NCBI RefSeq assembly: GCF_001625565.1
Contig: NZ_AUXS01000015.1
Span: 310,001 to 374,000, forward strand
Direction of reading: 5' to 3'
Length of the DNA stretch: 64,000 nucleotides
DNA from: Pseudoalteromonas luteoviolacea NCIMB 1944
GTDB taxonomy: Bacteria; Pseudomonadota; Gammaproteobacteria; Enterobacterales; Alteromonadaceae
Under the pieces are notes generated by a model that ran no database searches, was not told the DNA's origin, and saw nothing but the letters and a program-made list of their open reading frames with translations. Each line of letters starts with the position of its first letter. The first letter of the stretch is position 1. Made by a program: the position numbers and the translations under genes. This document shows positions 47,001 to 53,922 of this stretch, piece by piece.

Positions 47001-50000
47001 GAATATGACTTATCATTAGGGGTCATTACAGGGTATCAACATTATGATAAGCAGCGCTCAGTATTCGAATATGATGCATTGGGGCGTTTAACCAAAGTCA
47101 TTAAACCCGGAGACAGCACGCTATCACCCTCTTCTGAATTTAGTTATCACATCGGTAGTGGAGCACATAATTGGGTACATGCAAGGCATAAAGCGGGTAG
47201 TACACAATATCATAACAGCTATACTTATTTAGACGGTTATAGCCGTCGATTGATGGTACGTTCTGACAGTGAGCGCAGCGGACAAGTTGTTGTCAGTGAT
47301 CGCGTTCAATACAACGGGCGAGGCTCAATTGTAGCGAACTACCTCCCTTATTTTGCAACAGGGTATGACTATCAACTCGAGTCTACATCTGCCAATGAGC
47401 AGTTCCATTACGATGCACTAGGCCGAGTGATCAAACTCACACACAACTTTAAAAATGGCCAAGGCGTGAATGCGTATGCAACCGTTACGTACACCCCTTT
47501 TTCCGAACTACACCTTGATGCACAACAAACAGACCCAACCAGTGCTCATTTTGGCGCTGCAACACGTTTAACCTTTGATGCATTCGATGGTCAGCTGGGG
47601 CGATTACGTCAAGTAGATGAAACGGTCGCCGTATCAGCAGATGGTCAATTATCGTCATTAAATTCATGGCAGACTCGCTATAACTATGACTTGCAAGGTA
47701 ATTTAACTCAGTATATCGACCCACAAAACAATGTGCGTTCAATGGTCTATGACCAAGCAGGACGCTTAACCTATGTGAACGACCCGAACCGAGGTCAAAA
47801 GTGGTATGCATATCAAGCCGATACGCTACTGGCGACACTCGATGCCCGAGGCTTACCAGTTGCGTATCAAGTGGATGGTCTTGGTCGTCAGGTGGCAAGC
47901 TATCATTTAGCTAAGCAGGCTTTACCGCACGCAAGTGACTGGGCGCCAAGTATTGACTTTAGCAAGCTCTCGGCACATACGCAGTATGCGTATTATGGCA
48001 GTACAGAGGCATCTTCTGGCCGTTTGAAGTCGATTATCCACCCCTTTGGTAGCCAAACACACAGTTACACCGCGCGTGGTCAAGTGGCGCAGCTGAACAA
48101 GTCCATTAAGTTACCATCTGGACAAGTTAGCCAGTATCAAATGGGTTATGAATATGACGCCGCCAATCGTTTAAGTGCTTTTACCTACCCAGATAACACG
48201 CGACTTACCTATCAGTACAATGTACGTAGTTTGATTCAGTCTGTATCTGGTGTTGCCGGTAGCATTGAATACAACGCTGCTGGTATGCCACAACAATACC
48301 AATTGAATAACGGCGTACTTGGCACATACCAGTATGATGATGCCTTGCGTTTGACTCAACTGCAAAGCGAAAAAGATGGCTTAACCTATCAAAAAATGGG
48401 TTATCACCACGATAGTGCCGGCAATATAACGCAAATTGATGACCTCAGAGACAGCCAATCATTGGCTAAAATTGCTGAACATCTAGGTGTATCGTCAACC
48501 ATGATGAGCGGCCTCAATACCTCTGCCAACTTTATTTATGATGATTGGTATCGTTTGATAAACGGCCAAGTAGGTGGTGTTAGTTACGACTATCGCTATG
48601 ACTTGATTGGTAATAGAGTCAGTGCAAGTACACAGTCTATACAATCAGCAAAAAGCTTGATTGGTTTAATGCAAGGTGGTGAGCAAACCACTTATATGTA
48701 TGGCGGCGGAACACATGCGCAAACGGCATGGCATCGTAATGGTCGTGCTGCAACTGAAGCGGGTGGCCCCAATGCCCTTACTCATCTCACCGTGCATGGG
48801 AAGGCCTCATCACTGAGCTACGATCCTGTAGGTAATCGATTAACCGATGGCGCAACGCGCTATACGTGGGACAGAGAAAACCGCCTAACATCTGTCAGTG
48901 CAGACAAAGGTAATTTAGAATTTGGCTATGATCATGCCAACATGCGTTTATTTAAGTACAGTAAAGCGGTTGATGGTCTAACGAATACCGTTGTTTATAT
49001 CGACAGAGACATCGAGTTTAGGCATGGTCAGTTATACAAGTACGTGACGCTCAACGGTAAACGTATAGCTTTATCACGTCAGTCATCTGGCGTATACCAA
49101 AGTGAACAGTACTACCTGACCAATCACCTCGCATCAACTGAGTTGAGTCTTGATACCAGCGGTCGAGTGACCAGTGCCATCAACTATGACCCATATGGTA
49201 ATCAAACGCTTAGCTTAGGCAATGACGCCATCACACCATATCGTTTTACCGGCAAAGAGTTTGATGAAATATCAGGTCTTGGTTACTTTGAGCAGCGTTA
49301 CCTCAGCAGTGTCCATGGTCAATTTATCTCGCCAGATCCGGTTTTTGCACTGCCAAATCGGTTTGCTCAACCTCAGTTATTTTCAACATATAGCTATGCG
49401 CAGAATAACCCTCAATCGTTTATCGATGCCGATGGACGAGTTAGTGGCCGCCCCAATCTACTGAGAAGGCCATCCAAGGTTTCTTATGAAGGCAATGTTC
49501 TTGCAGAGCAAATAACAGGTGGTATTGCTAAGTTATTGCCTGAAGGTCGATTAAAAGACACAGTGGTTCAAGCGCATCAAGGGATCAAAAGCCTCCGTAA
49601 GATGCAAGAAAAGTCTAACAAGCGACTGCTTGATATCAGCCAAGGAAAAAAAGACAAGGGAACTGCTAAAAGTAGTGATGGGTCTGGGAAGAGTGGAGCT
49701 GAAGATATAGTTCAGTTTGAAAAACTTAAAGCTGATTATGCTCAACTTGAAGTAAAAGGCTCTTCTGCCAGTGGAAGTGGCTTAAAAGGATCTGGGGTCT
49801 TCTCACCAAGAACCTTCGGAAAAAAGTTTGATGCAGACCATAATGCAGCAATATGGATGCAAGATAGCATATCTAAAGGTAGGCATTTTACAATTCAAGG
49901 AGGAGATGGCACTTATCGGAATCTGTCTCAGGTTAAAGGAGAATTAAATGGACAAAGTGGTGTTTTTGAATATATTGTCGACCCCAAAAAGGGGTTAACA

Positions 50001-50048
50001 CATCAACGCTTTAAAGCCGGTCAAGGCGTTACTGGTAAGGCAAACTAG
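44100..50048 (+). CDS. Secreted SpvB/FG-GAP/RHS polymorphic toxin (TcB-TcC-like)
   Basis: The 1982-residue precursor has signal peptide residues 1-23 (ending SAWA). An SpvB domain follows (about 45-310: QGSGGFNLPIGLPTGRGGL, YNAGFGNGLVGIGHQLS). Six FG-GAP/VCBS blades with DMNGDGxxDL calcium loops lie at about 329-610, then a TcB middle domain near 640 (DNGMGLTTELQYQ). RHS/YD repeats cover about 900-1700 (YEYDALGRL, YDPVGNRLT). The RHS core closes at about 1709-1780 (PYRFTGKEFDEISGLGYFEQRYL, with DADGRV). The last 202 residues are variable toxin. In Tc toxins this cocoon encloses the toxin. Here a Sec signal is added. AGGA precedes the ATG, and immunity-like genes follow. Confidence 0.88.
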   Translation: MKRFNKLAFASLSLVSTCFSAWAIDNSAIQQTHINLPQGPGKQFGLGELYSISGNQGSGGFNLPIGLPTGRGGLTPELSIDYNAGFGNGLVGIGHQLSIPSIRHQTDKGLPDYQASSSRFVLSDGSELVHLGEQRYQAKLSGDPSIYELTNDGWRVTLPDGSQWQFGTSVQSRTQGDGKTFAWHLDKISDTSGNTIDIDYQSLDSSATVYPTRLRYSANEVQVSLDYERREDAVVNYKPGFALIMNYRLKRISTQVQSSAVSHYELNYHPSTDWHPQSRLKSFTTLSGDRQLSQPTISFEYGEYPGSYQVQSLESAKSLPFWNDNAGFVDLNSDGLVDVINTGVRRHAYWINQGTDQTGKPVWDNYKNMTITSGYRLTDDSVHLADMNGDGKTDLLIGRQRDTLVQELDEANNWQTSFSLNGLYYQLNNSNTILIDINNDKRTDVLYAHSSRGRVLSHIAQLNLEDGWSEPKTLPLHSHASGYEFGDNNIRFADMNGDGLPDLVAIVNAGVRYFPNRGLGGFGEPVAFTNSPRLFNLDNVQLIDMNADGKADLVHAAGMRASIWLNKGISTQNASSAAFTNSYDVDSPTTARNISVDLADMNGNGSTDIVWQLSSGAVNTVYFVDLFSEQPANILTKVDNGMGLTTELQYQSIAQYMYQAKQAGKAWQSSSPISMPVVSAISTRDSVSGTVSQQVFNYQDSYYYAPDKAFRGFKQITTTLPESTNQTAQESIARFNVGDVHEVLSGNMTELVRQDKHGVFDSQHFTFEPRTWHQGGAGDERSVQFAAMVASTQTRQEKGSGAAVTVSEKFDYDAFGNVIYIEQSGRQDGQWQDARIIYNEYSAQLGAAVHKGMVNLPTQTVITDAVGNVVSKQQWFYDDESFSAQQGALSRGLMTQARQWFNTQSPNGYIDTVRQKHNQYGQVSNVYGPLWGRQPGHETKLSYDASLNTYVTQIGLNTGTDTLTATAEYDLSLGVITGYQHYDKQRSVFEYDALGRLTKVIKPGDSTLSPSSEFSYHIGSGAHNWVHARHKAGSTQYHNSYTYLDGYSRRLMVRSDSERSGQVVVSDRVQYNGRGSIVANYLPYFATGYDYQLESTSANEQFHYDALGRVIKLTHNFKNGQGVNAYATVTYTPFSELHLDAQQTDPTSAHFGAATRLTFDAFDGQLGRLRQVDETVAVSADGQLSSLNSWQTRYNYDLQGNLTQYIDPQNNVRSMVYDQAGRLTYVNDPNRGQKWYAYQADTLLATLDARGLPVAYQVDGLGRQVASYHLAKQALPHASDWAPSIDFSKLSAHTQYAYYGSTEASSGRLKSIIHPFGSQTHSYTARGQVAQLNKSIKLPSGQVSQYQMGYEYDAANRLSAFTYPDNTRLTYQYNVRSLIQSVSGVAGSIEYNAAGMPQQYQLNNGVLGTYQYDDALRLTQLQSEKDGLTYQKMGYHHDSAGNITQIDDLRDSQSLAKIAEHLGVSSTMMSGLNTSANFIYDDWYRLINGQVGGVSYDYRYDLIGNRVSASTQSIQSAKSLIGLMQGGEQTTYMYGGGTHAQTAWHRNGRAATEAGGPNALTHLTVHGKASSLSYDPVGNRLTDGATRYTWDRENRLTSVSADKGNLEFGYDHANMRLFKYSKAVDGLTNTVVYIDRDIEFRHGQLYKYVTLNGKRIALSRQSSGVYQSEQYYLTNHLASTELSLDTSGRVTSAINYDPYGNQTLSLGNDAITPYRFTGKEFDEISGLGYFEQRYLSSVHGQFISPDPVFALPNRFAQPQLFSTYSYAQNNPQSFIDADGRVSGRPNLLRRPSKVSYEGNVLAEQITGGIAKLLPEGRLKDTVVQAHQGIKSLRKMQEKSNKRLLDISQGKKDKGTAKSSDGSGKSGAEDIVQFEKLKADYAQLEVKGSSASGSGLKGSGVFSPRTFGKKFDADHNAAIWMQDSISKGRHFTIQGGDGTYRNLSQVKGELNGQSGVFEYIVDPKKGLTHQRFKAGQGVTGKAN
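49440..50045 (+). other. Variable C-terminal toxin domain of the RHS protein
   Basis: After the RHS core boundary DADGRV the remaining 202 residues change in character. A linker with Lys/Gly/Ser-rich runs (about 60-120 of the segment) leads to a compact 80-residue end: FGKKFDADHNAAIW, GVFEYIVDPKKGLTHQRF and GVTGKAN. The ending EYIVD-x(5)-THQRF with a terminal GKxN resembles the C-termini of RNase-like (BECR fold) polymorphic toxins, but I cannot name the family. Catalysis is not proven from motifs. Confidence 0.5.
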
Positions 50049-50061
50049 CTAGGAATCAATA

Positions 50062-50574
50062 ATGAGTCACCAAAGAAAAATACCATTGTCTTTTATTTTG
50101 AAAAGACGAAAGCTACTTTGGATTGAAGTTGAACTGGGAATAAGTGAAGGTTGGATCACGTATGATGATGCAATTGAACTGGCTATTAGACGTGTTCAAA
50201 GCGGTAGTGAAAATAACGATGAACTTGAGTTAGCAGGGCTTTTTTCTGAAGAATATAGTGAAATTAAGGATGTTTTAAAAAAGTTAGTAAAATCAGAATC
50301 ACAAGTTCCCTTCGACGAAGTTAAGCTTGTTTGGCTTCGAATTATACTGAGCTGGTTATATGAAAACTTGAACCAATTCGAAGCACCTCTTGATATTGTA
50401 GAAGGTCTGTATGAAGATTTTGGCTATCCAGATGAAATCAGGCATTTAATTAAATACAATAATTCAAATGATATACGCGAACGTAGTGATTTAATGTCAA
50501 TGACATTTGAAGAGAAGTTAATTGTGCTATGGAAAGAATATCTTCAAGATATGATTCCATTGATTGAGTCTTAA
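50062..50574 (+). CDS. DUF2247-like protein, probable cognate immunity protein
   Basis: This 170-residue, acidic, helical protein starts 13 nt after the RHS toxin stop with AGGA before the ATG, the standard position of a cognate immunity gene. The N-terminal WIEVELGISEGWITYDDAIELAI and the middle SxWLYENLNQFEAPLDIVEGLYEDFGYP pattern resemble DUF2247 proteins, which are frequent next to polymorphic toxins. Cytoplasmic, no signal peptide. A UUCG-loop terminator follows at once, so it is cotranscribed with the toxin gene and separated from the following genes. DUF name from memory of the pattern. Confidence 0.7.
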   Translation: MSHQRKIPLSFILKRRKLLWIEVELGISEGWITYDDAIELAIRRVQSGSENNDELELAGLFSEEYSEIKDVLKKLVKSESQVPFDEVKLVWLRIILSWLYENLNQFEAPLDIVEGLYEDFGYPDEIRHLIKYNNSNDIRERSDLMSMTFEEKLIVLWKEYLQDMIPLIES

Positions 50575-50576
50575 CT

Positions 50577-50595
50577 AAAGCCCTTCGGGGCTTTT
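50577..50595 (+). terminator. UUCG-tetraloop terminator after the cognate immunity gene
   Basis: AAAGCCC-TTCG-GGGCTTT with T4 tail directly after the stop codon. Confidence 0.88.
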
Positions 50596-50907
50596 CCTTT
50601 GCCCACAAATATTAATGAAACGGATTGAAAATAGATGGCATATATGGACACCCCATTTATGTCTAGTTAAGTAATTCTATCGGATCAGCTATTACTGCTC
50701 GTTATCTTTTATTTTAATACCTACCAGCCACATTCGATGATTGACCATATGCAATAAAGCGTTGCTCTGACATATGTCTGGGCTTAGCTGTTATTCAGCG
50801 CCCCTAATGAGGTATAAATGGGGGTGTTGAAAAGTTTTTATGATAATAAAATGTCTAGTGTATCTCCCAGAGAACAAAACAAATAATCTATATATTTGGA
50901 GTGAATT
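50596..50907. other. Intergenic region with a degenerate repeat copy
   Basis: About 310 bp without a gene. ATGGCATATATGGA followed by CATTTATGTC at 50634-50663 is a partial copy of the element seen complete at 51679-51724 and 52925-52970. GGAG at the right end is the ribosome-binding site of the next gene. Confidence 0.5.
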
Positions 50908-51159
50908 ATGATAGGAAAAATGACATTGTTATTGGAGATGTTTCAGACTAGTTTTTCGGAGGACGAATTAGATGATGTATGGGATTTCATACAAGTTAAT
51001 GAAAACAAACTAGCACTAGAAACTATTTGCGCTATCTTTTTTGAAATGAAAAAGCCAATTTCAAGAGAGCAATTAGATGCTATTGGAAAAATTGGTCAAG
51101 TTATGACAGTAGACCCATATAAGTGGGAGCGTTTAGAGTCTCAAATATTAAAAGATTAA
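50908..51159 (+). CDS. MafI-like immunity protein
   Basis: The 83-residue acidic helical protein starts at ATG 50908 behind TTTGGAG. Its pattern (SEDELDDVWDFIQVNENKLALETICAIF, then ISREQLDAIGKIG) matches MafI-type immunity proteins, where two helices carry the N-E-x-x-LALE and P-I-S-x-E-Q signatures. These neutralise MafB-type and other polymorphic toxins. No toxin gene stands directly before it, so it is an orphan immunity gene kept downstream of the resident RHS gene. Confidence 0.72.
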   Translation: MIGKMTLLLEMFQTSFSEDELDDVWDFIQVNENKLALETICAIFFEMKKPISREQLDAIGKIGQVMTVDPYKWERLESQILKD

Positions 51160-51167
51160 ACAAAAAT

Positions 51168-51193
51168 TACATGACATATATTTCATTGAAAGC
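51168..51193 (+). repeat. Inter-cassette repeat A, shortened copy
   Basis: ACATGACATA joined to TATTTCATTGAAA corresponds to the element at 52925-52970 with its middle part deleted. Confidence 0.45.
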
Positions 51194-51233
51194 TCTTTGA
51201 AATGTAAGCATGATACTGAAGAGCTGATAATTT

Positions 51234-51629
51234 TTGAGTACTAATCAAATGAACTTACTAAATAGTAATGAATTCGTTAATAGCAGGCTTGAGAGTATTA
51301 AGATTGATATTGATTTAGATGAAATTGAACTAAAATTCTACTGGCCCAATTTTAAGGTTGTAAATGTGTCATTGAAAGGGATACTTTATTGTGAATTTAA
51401 GCCAGATTTTACAGAAGAACCACCTTGGTTGTGCATAGATTTTATGCATGATGAGATTTCATCTTTAAATGATATAACTGAAGAGCTTTTGTTTAAAAAA
51501 GAATCCAAAATCTATGAGCAATTGAACTATCCTATATTTAGGTTTTGTACAGGCTCAGCTGATTTTTACCTAAATGTTATCCATCAAAACTTTAACGCTC
51601 ATGAAGAACTGTTCAACGTTGATAAATAA
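51234..51629 (+). CDS. Unrecognised acidic protein, possible orphan immunity protein
   Basis: The 131-residue product starts at TTG 51234 or, more conservatively, at ATG 51249 (126 residues); GAAGAG and a GAG lie at acceptable distances and I cannot decide. It is acidic, aromatic-rich (IELKFYWPNF, PPWLCIDF, FCTGSADFYLNV), with no signal peptide or membrane segment. The size, AT-rich sequence and place in a row of immunity-like genes suggest an immunity role. No family recognised. Confidence 0.6.
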   Translation: MSTNQMNLLNSNEFVNSRLESIKIDIDLDEIELKFYWPNFKVVNVSLKGILYCEFKPDFTEEPPWLCIDFMHDEISSLNDITEELLFKKESKIYEQLNYPIFRFCTGSADFYLNVIHQNFNAHEELFNVDK

Positions 51630-51678
51630 TGTGGCTGATCAAGGGGGTTAGATAGAGTATGAAAATAAATAAAATAAA

Positions 51679-51724
51679 CATACATGGCATATATGGAGTG
51701 TTTATATATTTCATCGAAAAATTG
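51679..51724 (+). repeat. Inter-cassette repeat A, full copy 1
   Basis: A 46-nt element beginning CATACATGGCATA and ending CATCGAAAAATTG. It agrees with 52925-52970 at all but about seven positions and lies shortly before an immunity-like gene. Confidence 0.7.
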
Positions 51725-51743
51725 TAGCTAAAGGGAGGGGAGA

Positions 51744-52025
51744 ATGATCGAAGTTAAATGTATTAAAAATGTTATTAATAGTTCTATTGTTCAAGTTGAA
51801 GGAAGAGAGTTTCCTGGAGTAGTTATACAAGGCGATACACTATACAGTTTGTATAGTAAATCAGAGTATCTATTAAAAGTCATAAGTGAAATTTCAGAGT
51901 GTGAGCAAGATTATGATAACGCAGAATTTTTAAATGACACAATCAAAGAGGTATTGGAAGTGTATGAATTAACAATGAAGGAATTAGGAAGGAAACTTCC
52001 ATATAACAAACCAGAGAAAAAATAA
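51744..52025 (+). CDS. DUF6959-like small protein, possible immunity protein
   Basis: This 93-residue protein has a strong ribosome-binding site (GGGAGGGGAGA before the ATG). The N-terminal VQVEGREFPGVVIQGDTLYSLY is the recognisable part; the GR-x-FPG-x-x-x-QGDxL pattern is that of the DUF6959 family as I remember it. The C-terminal half is one helical, acidic segment ending in a Lys-rich tail. It belongs to the row of small cassettes behind the RHS toxin. Function is not known, and immunity is inferred from position and size. Confidence 0.62.
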   Translation: MIEVKCIKNVINSSIVQVEGREFPGVVIQGDTLYSLYSKSEYLLKVISEISECEQDYDNAEFLNDTIKEVLEVYELTMKELGRKLPYNKPEKK

Positions 52026-52039
52026 CCTATTTAGGATAA

Positions 52040-52206
52040 GCATAAATTGATTTCTTAAGCTAAACGCTTTTACCGGTATTTTAAAGTTTGGTTTTAAAAC
52101 TCAGTTTTAATAGGGTTTAGAAAGGAGTGGCGAGATCAAGAAAAGTATAGTGTATATGCTGTGATTTTTTGTGAGCAAAGGAGATGTGCTCGGGCAAAAA
52201 CTGTGA
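52040..52206 (+). repeat. Inter-cassette repeat B, copy 1 (diverged)
   Basis: Starts with AAGCATAAATTGATTTCTTAAG and AAACGCTTTT, and ends with TTTTTGTGAGCAAAGGAG and GGGCAAAAACTGTGA (52166-52206). Copies 2 (52700-52909) and 3 (53637-53810) share the same order of blocks. The terminator hairpin present in the others is lost here. The remaining bases to 52388 are gene-free. Confidence 0.6.
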
Positions 52207-52388
52207 CTATATCCCCACTTGATGAATGATGGTAAGTATTTGAGTATTAAGGCTTTTTGTTTGCTTTATGAGCTGGGTAAATTAATATGGCGGTCGGATA
52301 ATTGTAAGTAAGAAATAAATATCTTTATGGTAAAAGGTACTAAATCACCAAGTATAGTGCCTATGAATCCAAATTGGAGTCCAAAATA

Positions 52389-52682
52389 ATGTTAAGCTTC
52401 ATGCAAAAACAATCCCTTATATTGATGCAAGCCTTACTAGGTGTGATATCAGCAAATTTTCGAATGATTTATCTTCAACAAGATGGTGAGAGTATAATTG
52501 TCACTATCATGTTAGAGTCTGAAGACGAAGATGATTTGGAAGAAATTGAAGATTTAAAAAGCGAGTTTGAAGCACTTCAGGAATCACCTATTGATTATGA
52601 TTTTATAATAAAGATAACTGATGCTGATTTATCGTGGCCAGATGACAACATTGTTGTAGTTTTTAAACGACGTGAATTCTAA
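52389..52682 (+). CDS. Acidic small protein, possible immunity protein
   Basis: The 97-residue product starts at ATG 52389, 9 nt after TTGGAG; a TTG at 52374 would lie on that site. The N-terminal half (LILMQALLGVISANFRMIYL) leads to a strongly acidic central segment (ESEDEDDLEEIEDLKSEFEAL) and a C-terminal strand pair with ITDADLSWPDDN. The highly acidic surface is typical of proteins that bind nuclease toxins. I have seen the LLGxISxNFR pattern in uncharacterised toxin-neighbour proteins but cannot name a family. Confidence 0.62.
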   Translation: MLSFMQKQSLILMQALLGVISANFRMIYLQQDGESIIVTIMLESEDEDDLEEIEDLKSEFEALQESPIDYDFIIKITDADLSWPDDNIVVVFKRREF

Positions 52683-52699
52683 TTTTACAAACATAACAT

Positions 52700-52909
52700 A
52701 GAACAGGCACAAATTTATTGCTTAAATTACGCGCTTAAAAGACTGTTTAAACATCCAGTTTTTAAAGATGTTTAAAAAGGCATAACAAGAGCAAAGAAAG
52801 CACTACTAAATTTGTTGTTGACCTTCTATTATCATCGAAAAGCACGGCATGTAAGCCGTGCTTTTTTGTGAACAAAGGAGAGGAATACAGGCAAAAACTG
52901 TGATGATAG
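52700..52909 (+). repeat. Inter-cassette repeat B, copy 2
   Basis: Blocks in order: AACAGGCACAAATTTATTGCTT, GCGCTT, TCCAGTTTTTAAAG, GGCATAACAAGAGCAAAG, the hairpin AGCACGGC-N6-GCCGTGCT with T6 (52841-52867), then GTGAACAAAGGAGAGGAATA and GGCAAAAACTGTGATGATAG. An extra 35 nt is inserted between GAAAGCAC and the hairpin relative to copy 3. Confidence 0.72.
52841..52867 (+). terminator. Terminator inside repeat B copy 2
   Basis: AGCACGGC / GCCGTGCT 8-bp stem, ATGTAA loop, T6 tail. Confidence 0.85.
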
Positions 52910-52924
52910 GTCTACTCAAAAATA

Positions 52925-52970
52925 CATACATGACATAAGTGGAGTGTTCATATATGTCATTGAAAAAATG
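52925..52970 (+). repeat. Inter-cassette repeat A, full copy 2
   Basis: CATACATGACATAAGTGGAG to CATTGAAAAAATG, the partner of 51679-51724, again just upstream of a small reading frame. Confidence 0.7.
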
Positions 52971-52984
52971 ATCTCATCGAAAAG

Positions 52985-53203
52985 TTGCTCTGGTCAGAAG
53001 CTGACGGAAAGGTTTATAAAGATAAAAATACTAGGGTTGGATATTATACAAACAAGAAAGGCTTGGAAGGTATAATAGAGGGTTATATTATCAAGGGAAG
53101 TAATAGTATAGTATATTTAGAGCCAGCTAAGAAGGGGGCATTAAACATGATTAGTGCTGAAGACAAGTATCAAATAAAAGATGGAAAATGTCGCACTTTA
53201 TAG
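52985..53203 (+). pseudogene. Remnant or unusual small gene of the immunity array
   Basis: The reading frame is open from 52964, codes 72 residues from TTG 52985 and ends at 53203, but has no ATG or GTG near its beginning and no ribosome-binding site; the next ATG (53147) would leave 19 residues. The encoded sequence (DGKVYKDKNTRVGYYTNKKG, then SNSIVYLEPAKKGALNMIS) looks like real protein with a beta-rich, basic character, unlike the acidic neighbours. It may be the 3' part of a gene whose start was lost at the repeat boundary 15 bp upstream. Function unknown. Confidence 0.45.
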
Positions 53204-53324
53204 AAACAGATGCCCCGACTGTTCTTCTTGAGTGGGTGAAAACCTCGAGTTATGGGATACCGTAACTAACTATTAAAGGTAATTATAAATTACAAAACCT
53301 AGAATTTGTAAATAGGAAATAAAT

Positions 53325-53627
53325 GTGAAGGATGAAAATAATCAAATTTGCCTCACTGGATCTGAGGCTATTGAAATATTGAAGGAAGTTAACACAATTA
53401 TGCTATCGCTTCATAAAATAGGATCAAAATACGAAGAGTATGATGATATTGAATATTGCCTAACGACTACGAAATTTATTGATGAATGGAAAGTAACTCA
53501 AAGGCTAGCGACTATAAGACGTATGATTAAAGAAAAGTTTGATTTGTCCTTGGGTGAAGATGATATGGATGATGTTGAACGTGCAATGGAAAACATAAAG
53601 ATATGGAGCGATGAAAGGAAGAATTAA
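53325..53627 (+). CDS. Small helical acidic protein, possible immunity protein
   Basis: The 100-residue product starts at GTG 53325 with AGGA 7 nt upstream. It is predicted helical throughout and acidic, with repeating charged segments (GSKYEEYDDIEY, LGEDDMDDVERAMENI) and one basic helix (QRLATIRRMIKEKF). No signal peptide. It is the last small gene of the array and is followed by repeat B copy 3. No family recognised. Confidence 0.62.
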   Translation: MKDENNQICLTGSEAIEILKEVNTIMLSLHKIGSKYEEYDDIEYCLTTTKFIDEWKVTQRLATIRRMIKEKFDLSLGEDDMDDVERAMENIKIWSDERKN

Positions 53628-53636
53628 CGTAAAACA

Positions 53637-53810
53637 GACACAAGTTAATCACTTAAATTAAGCGCTTTTTCCACTTTTTAAATATCCAGTTTTACTTAGG
53701 CTTTAATGCGGCATAACAAGAGCAAAGAAAGCACGGCATGTAAGCCGTGCTTTTTTGTGAGCAAAGGAGAGGAATACGGGCAAAAACTATGATCATAGAT
53801 CTACTTAGTG
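53637..53810 (+). repeat. Inter-cassette repeat B, copy 3 (probable ancestral copy)
   Basis: Blocks in order: AACAGACACAAGTTAATCACTT, AAGCGCTTTT, ATCCAGTTTTAC, GGCATAACAAGAGCAAAG, the AGCACGGC hairpin (53730-53756), GTGAGCAAAGGAGAGGAATA and GGGCAAAAACTATGATCATAG. It continues into the sdr promoter region, so it is likely the original downstream flank and copies 1 and 2 are duplicates. Confidence 0.72.
53730..53756 (+). terminator. Terminator inside repeat B copy 3
   Basis: AGCACGGC / GCCGTGCT stem, ATGTAA loop and T6, identical to the hairpin at 52841-52867. Confidence 0.87.
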
Positions 53811-53922
53811 AATGGACAGAACCCTTTGAGTTGACGCAATTTTATTGACTCAGGTTGTTTGGTTAGTTTATAGATTAGGTAATTAATGAGGGGCGCAGCC
53901 TTTTTTTACTTAAGGAGAGCAA

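Noticed and set aside
47485..47898. 137-codon minus-strand frame inside the RHS gene
   Set aside because: Antisense shadow of repetitive RHS coding sequence, without a ribosome-binding site.
50596..53922. CRISPR array or integron cassette array
   Set aside because: The repeats are few, long, unevenly spaced and degenerate, with genes between them; no attC-like sites, integrase or cas genes are seen.
52900..53922. Prophage or integrative element boundary
   Set aside because: No integrase, att repeat or phage gene; the AT-rich block is better explained as toxin-immunity cassettes.
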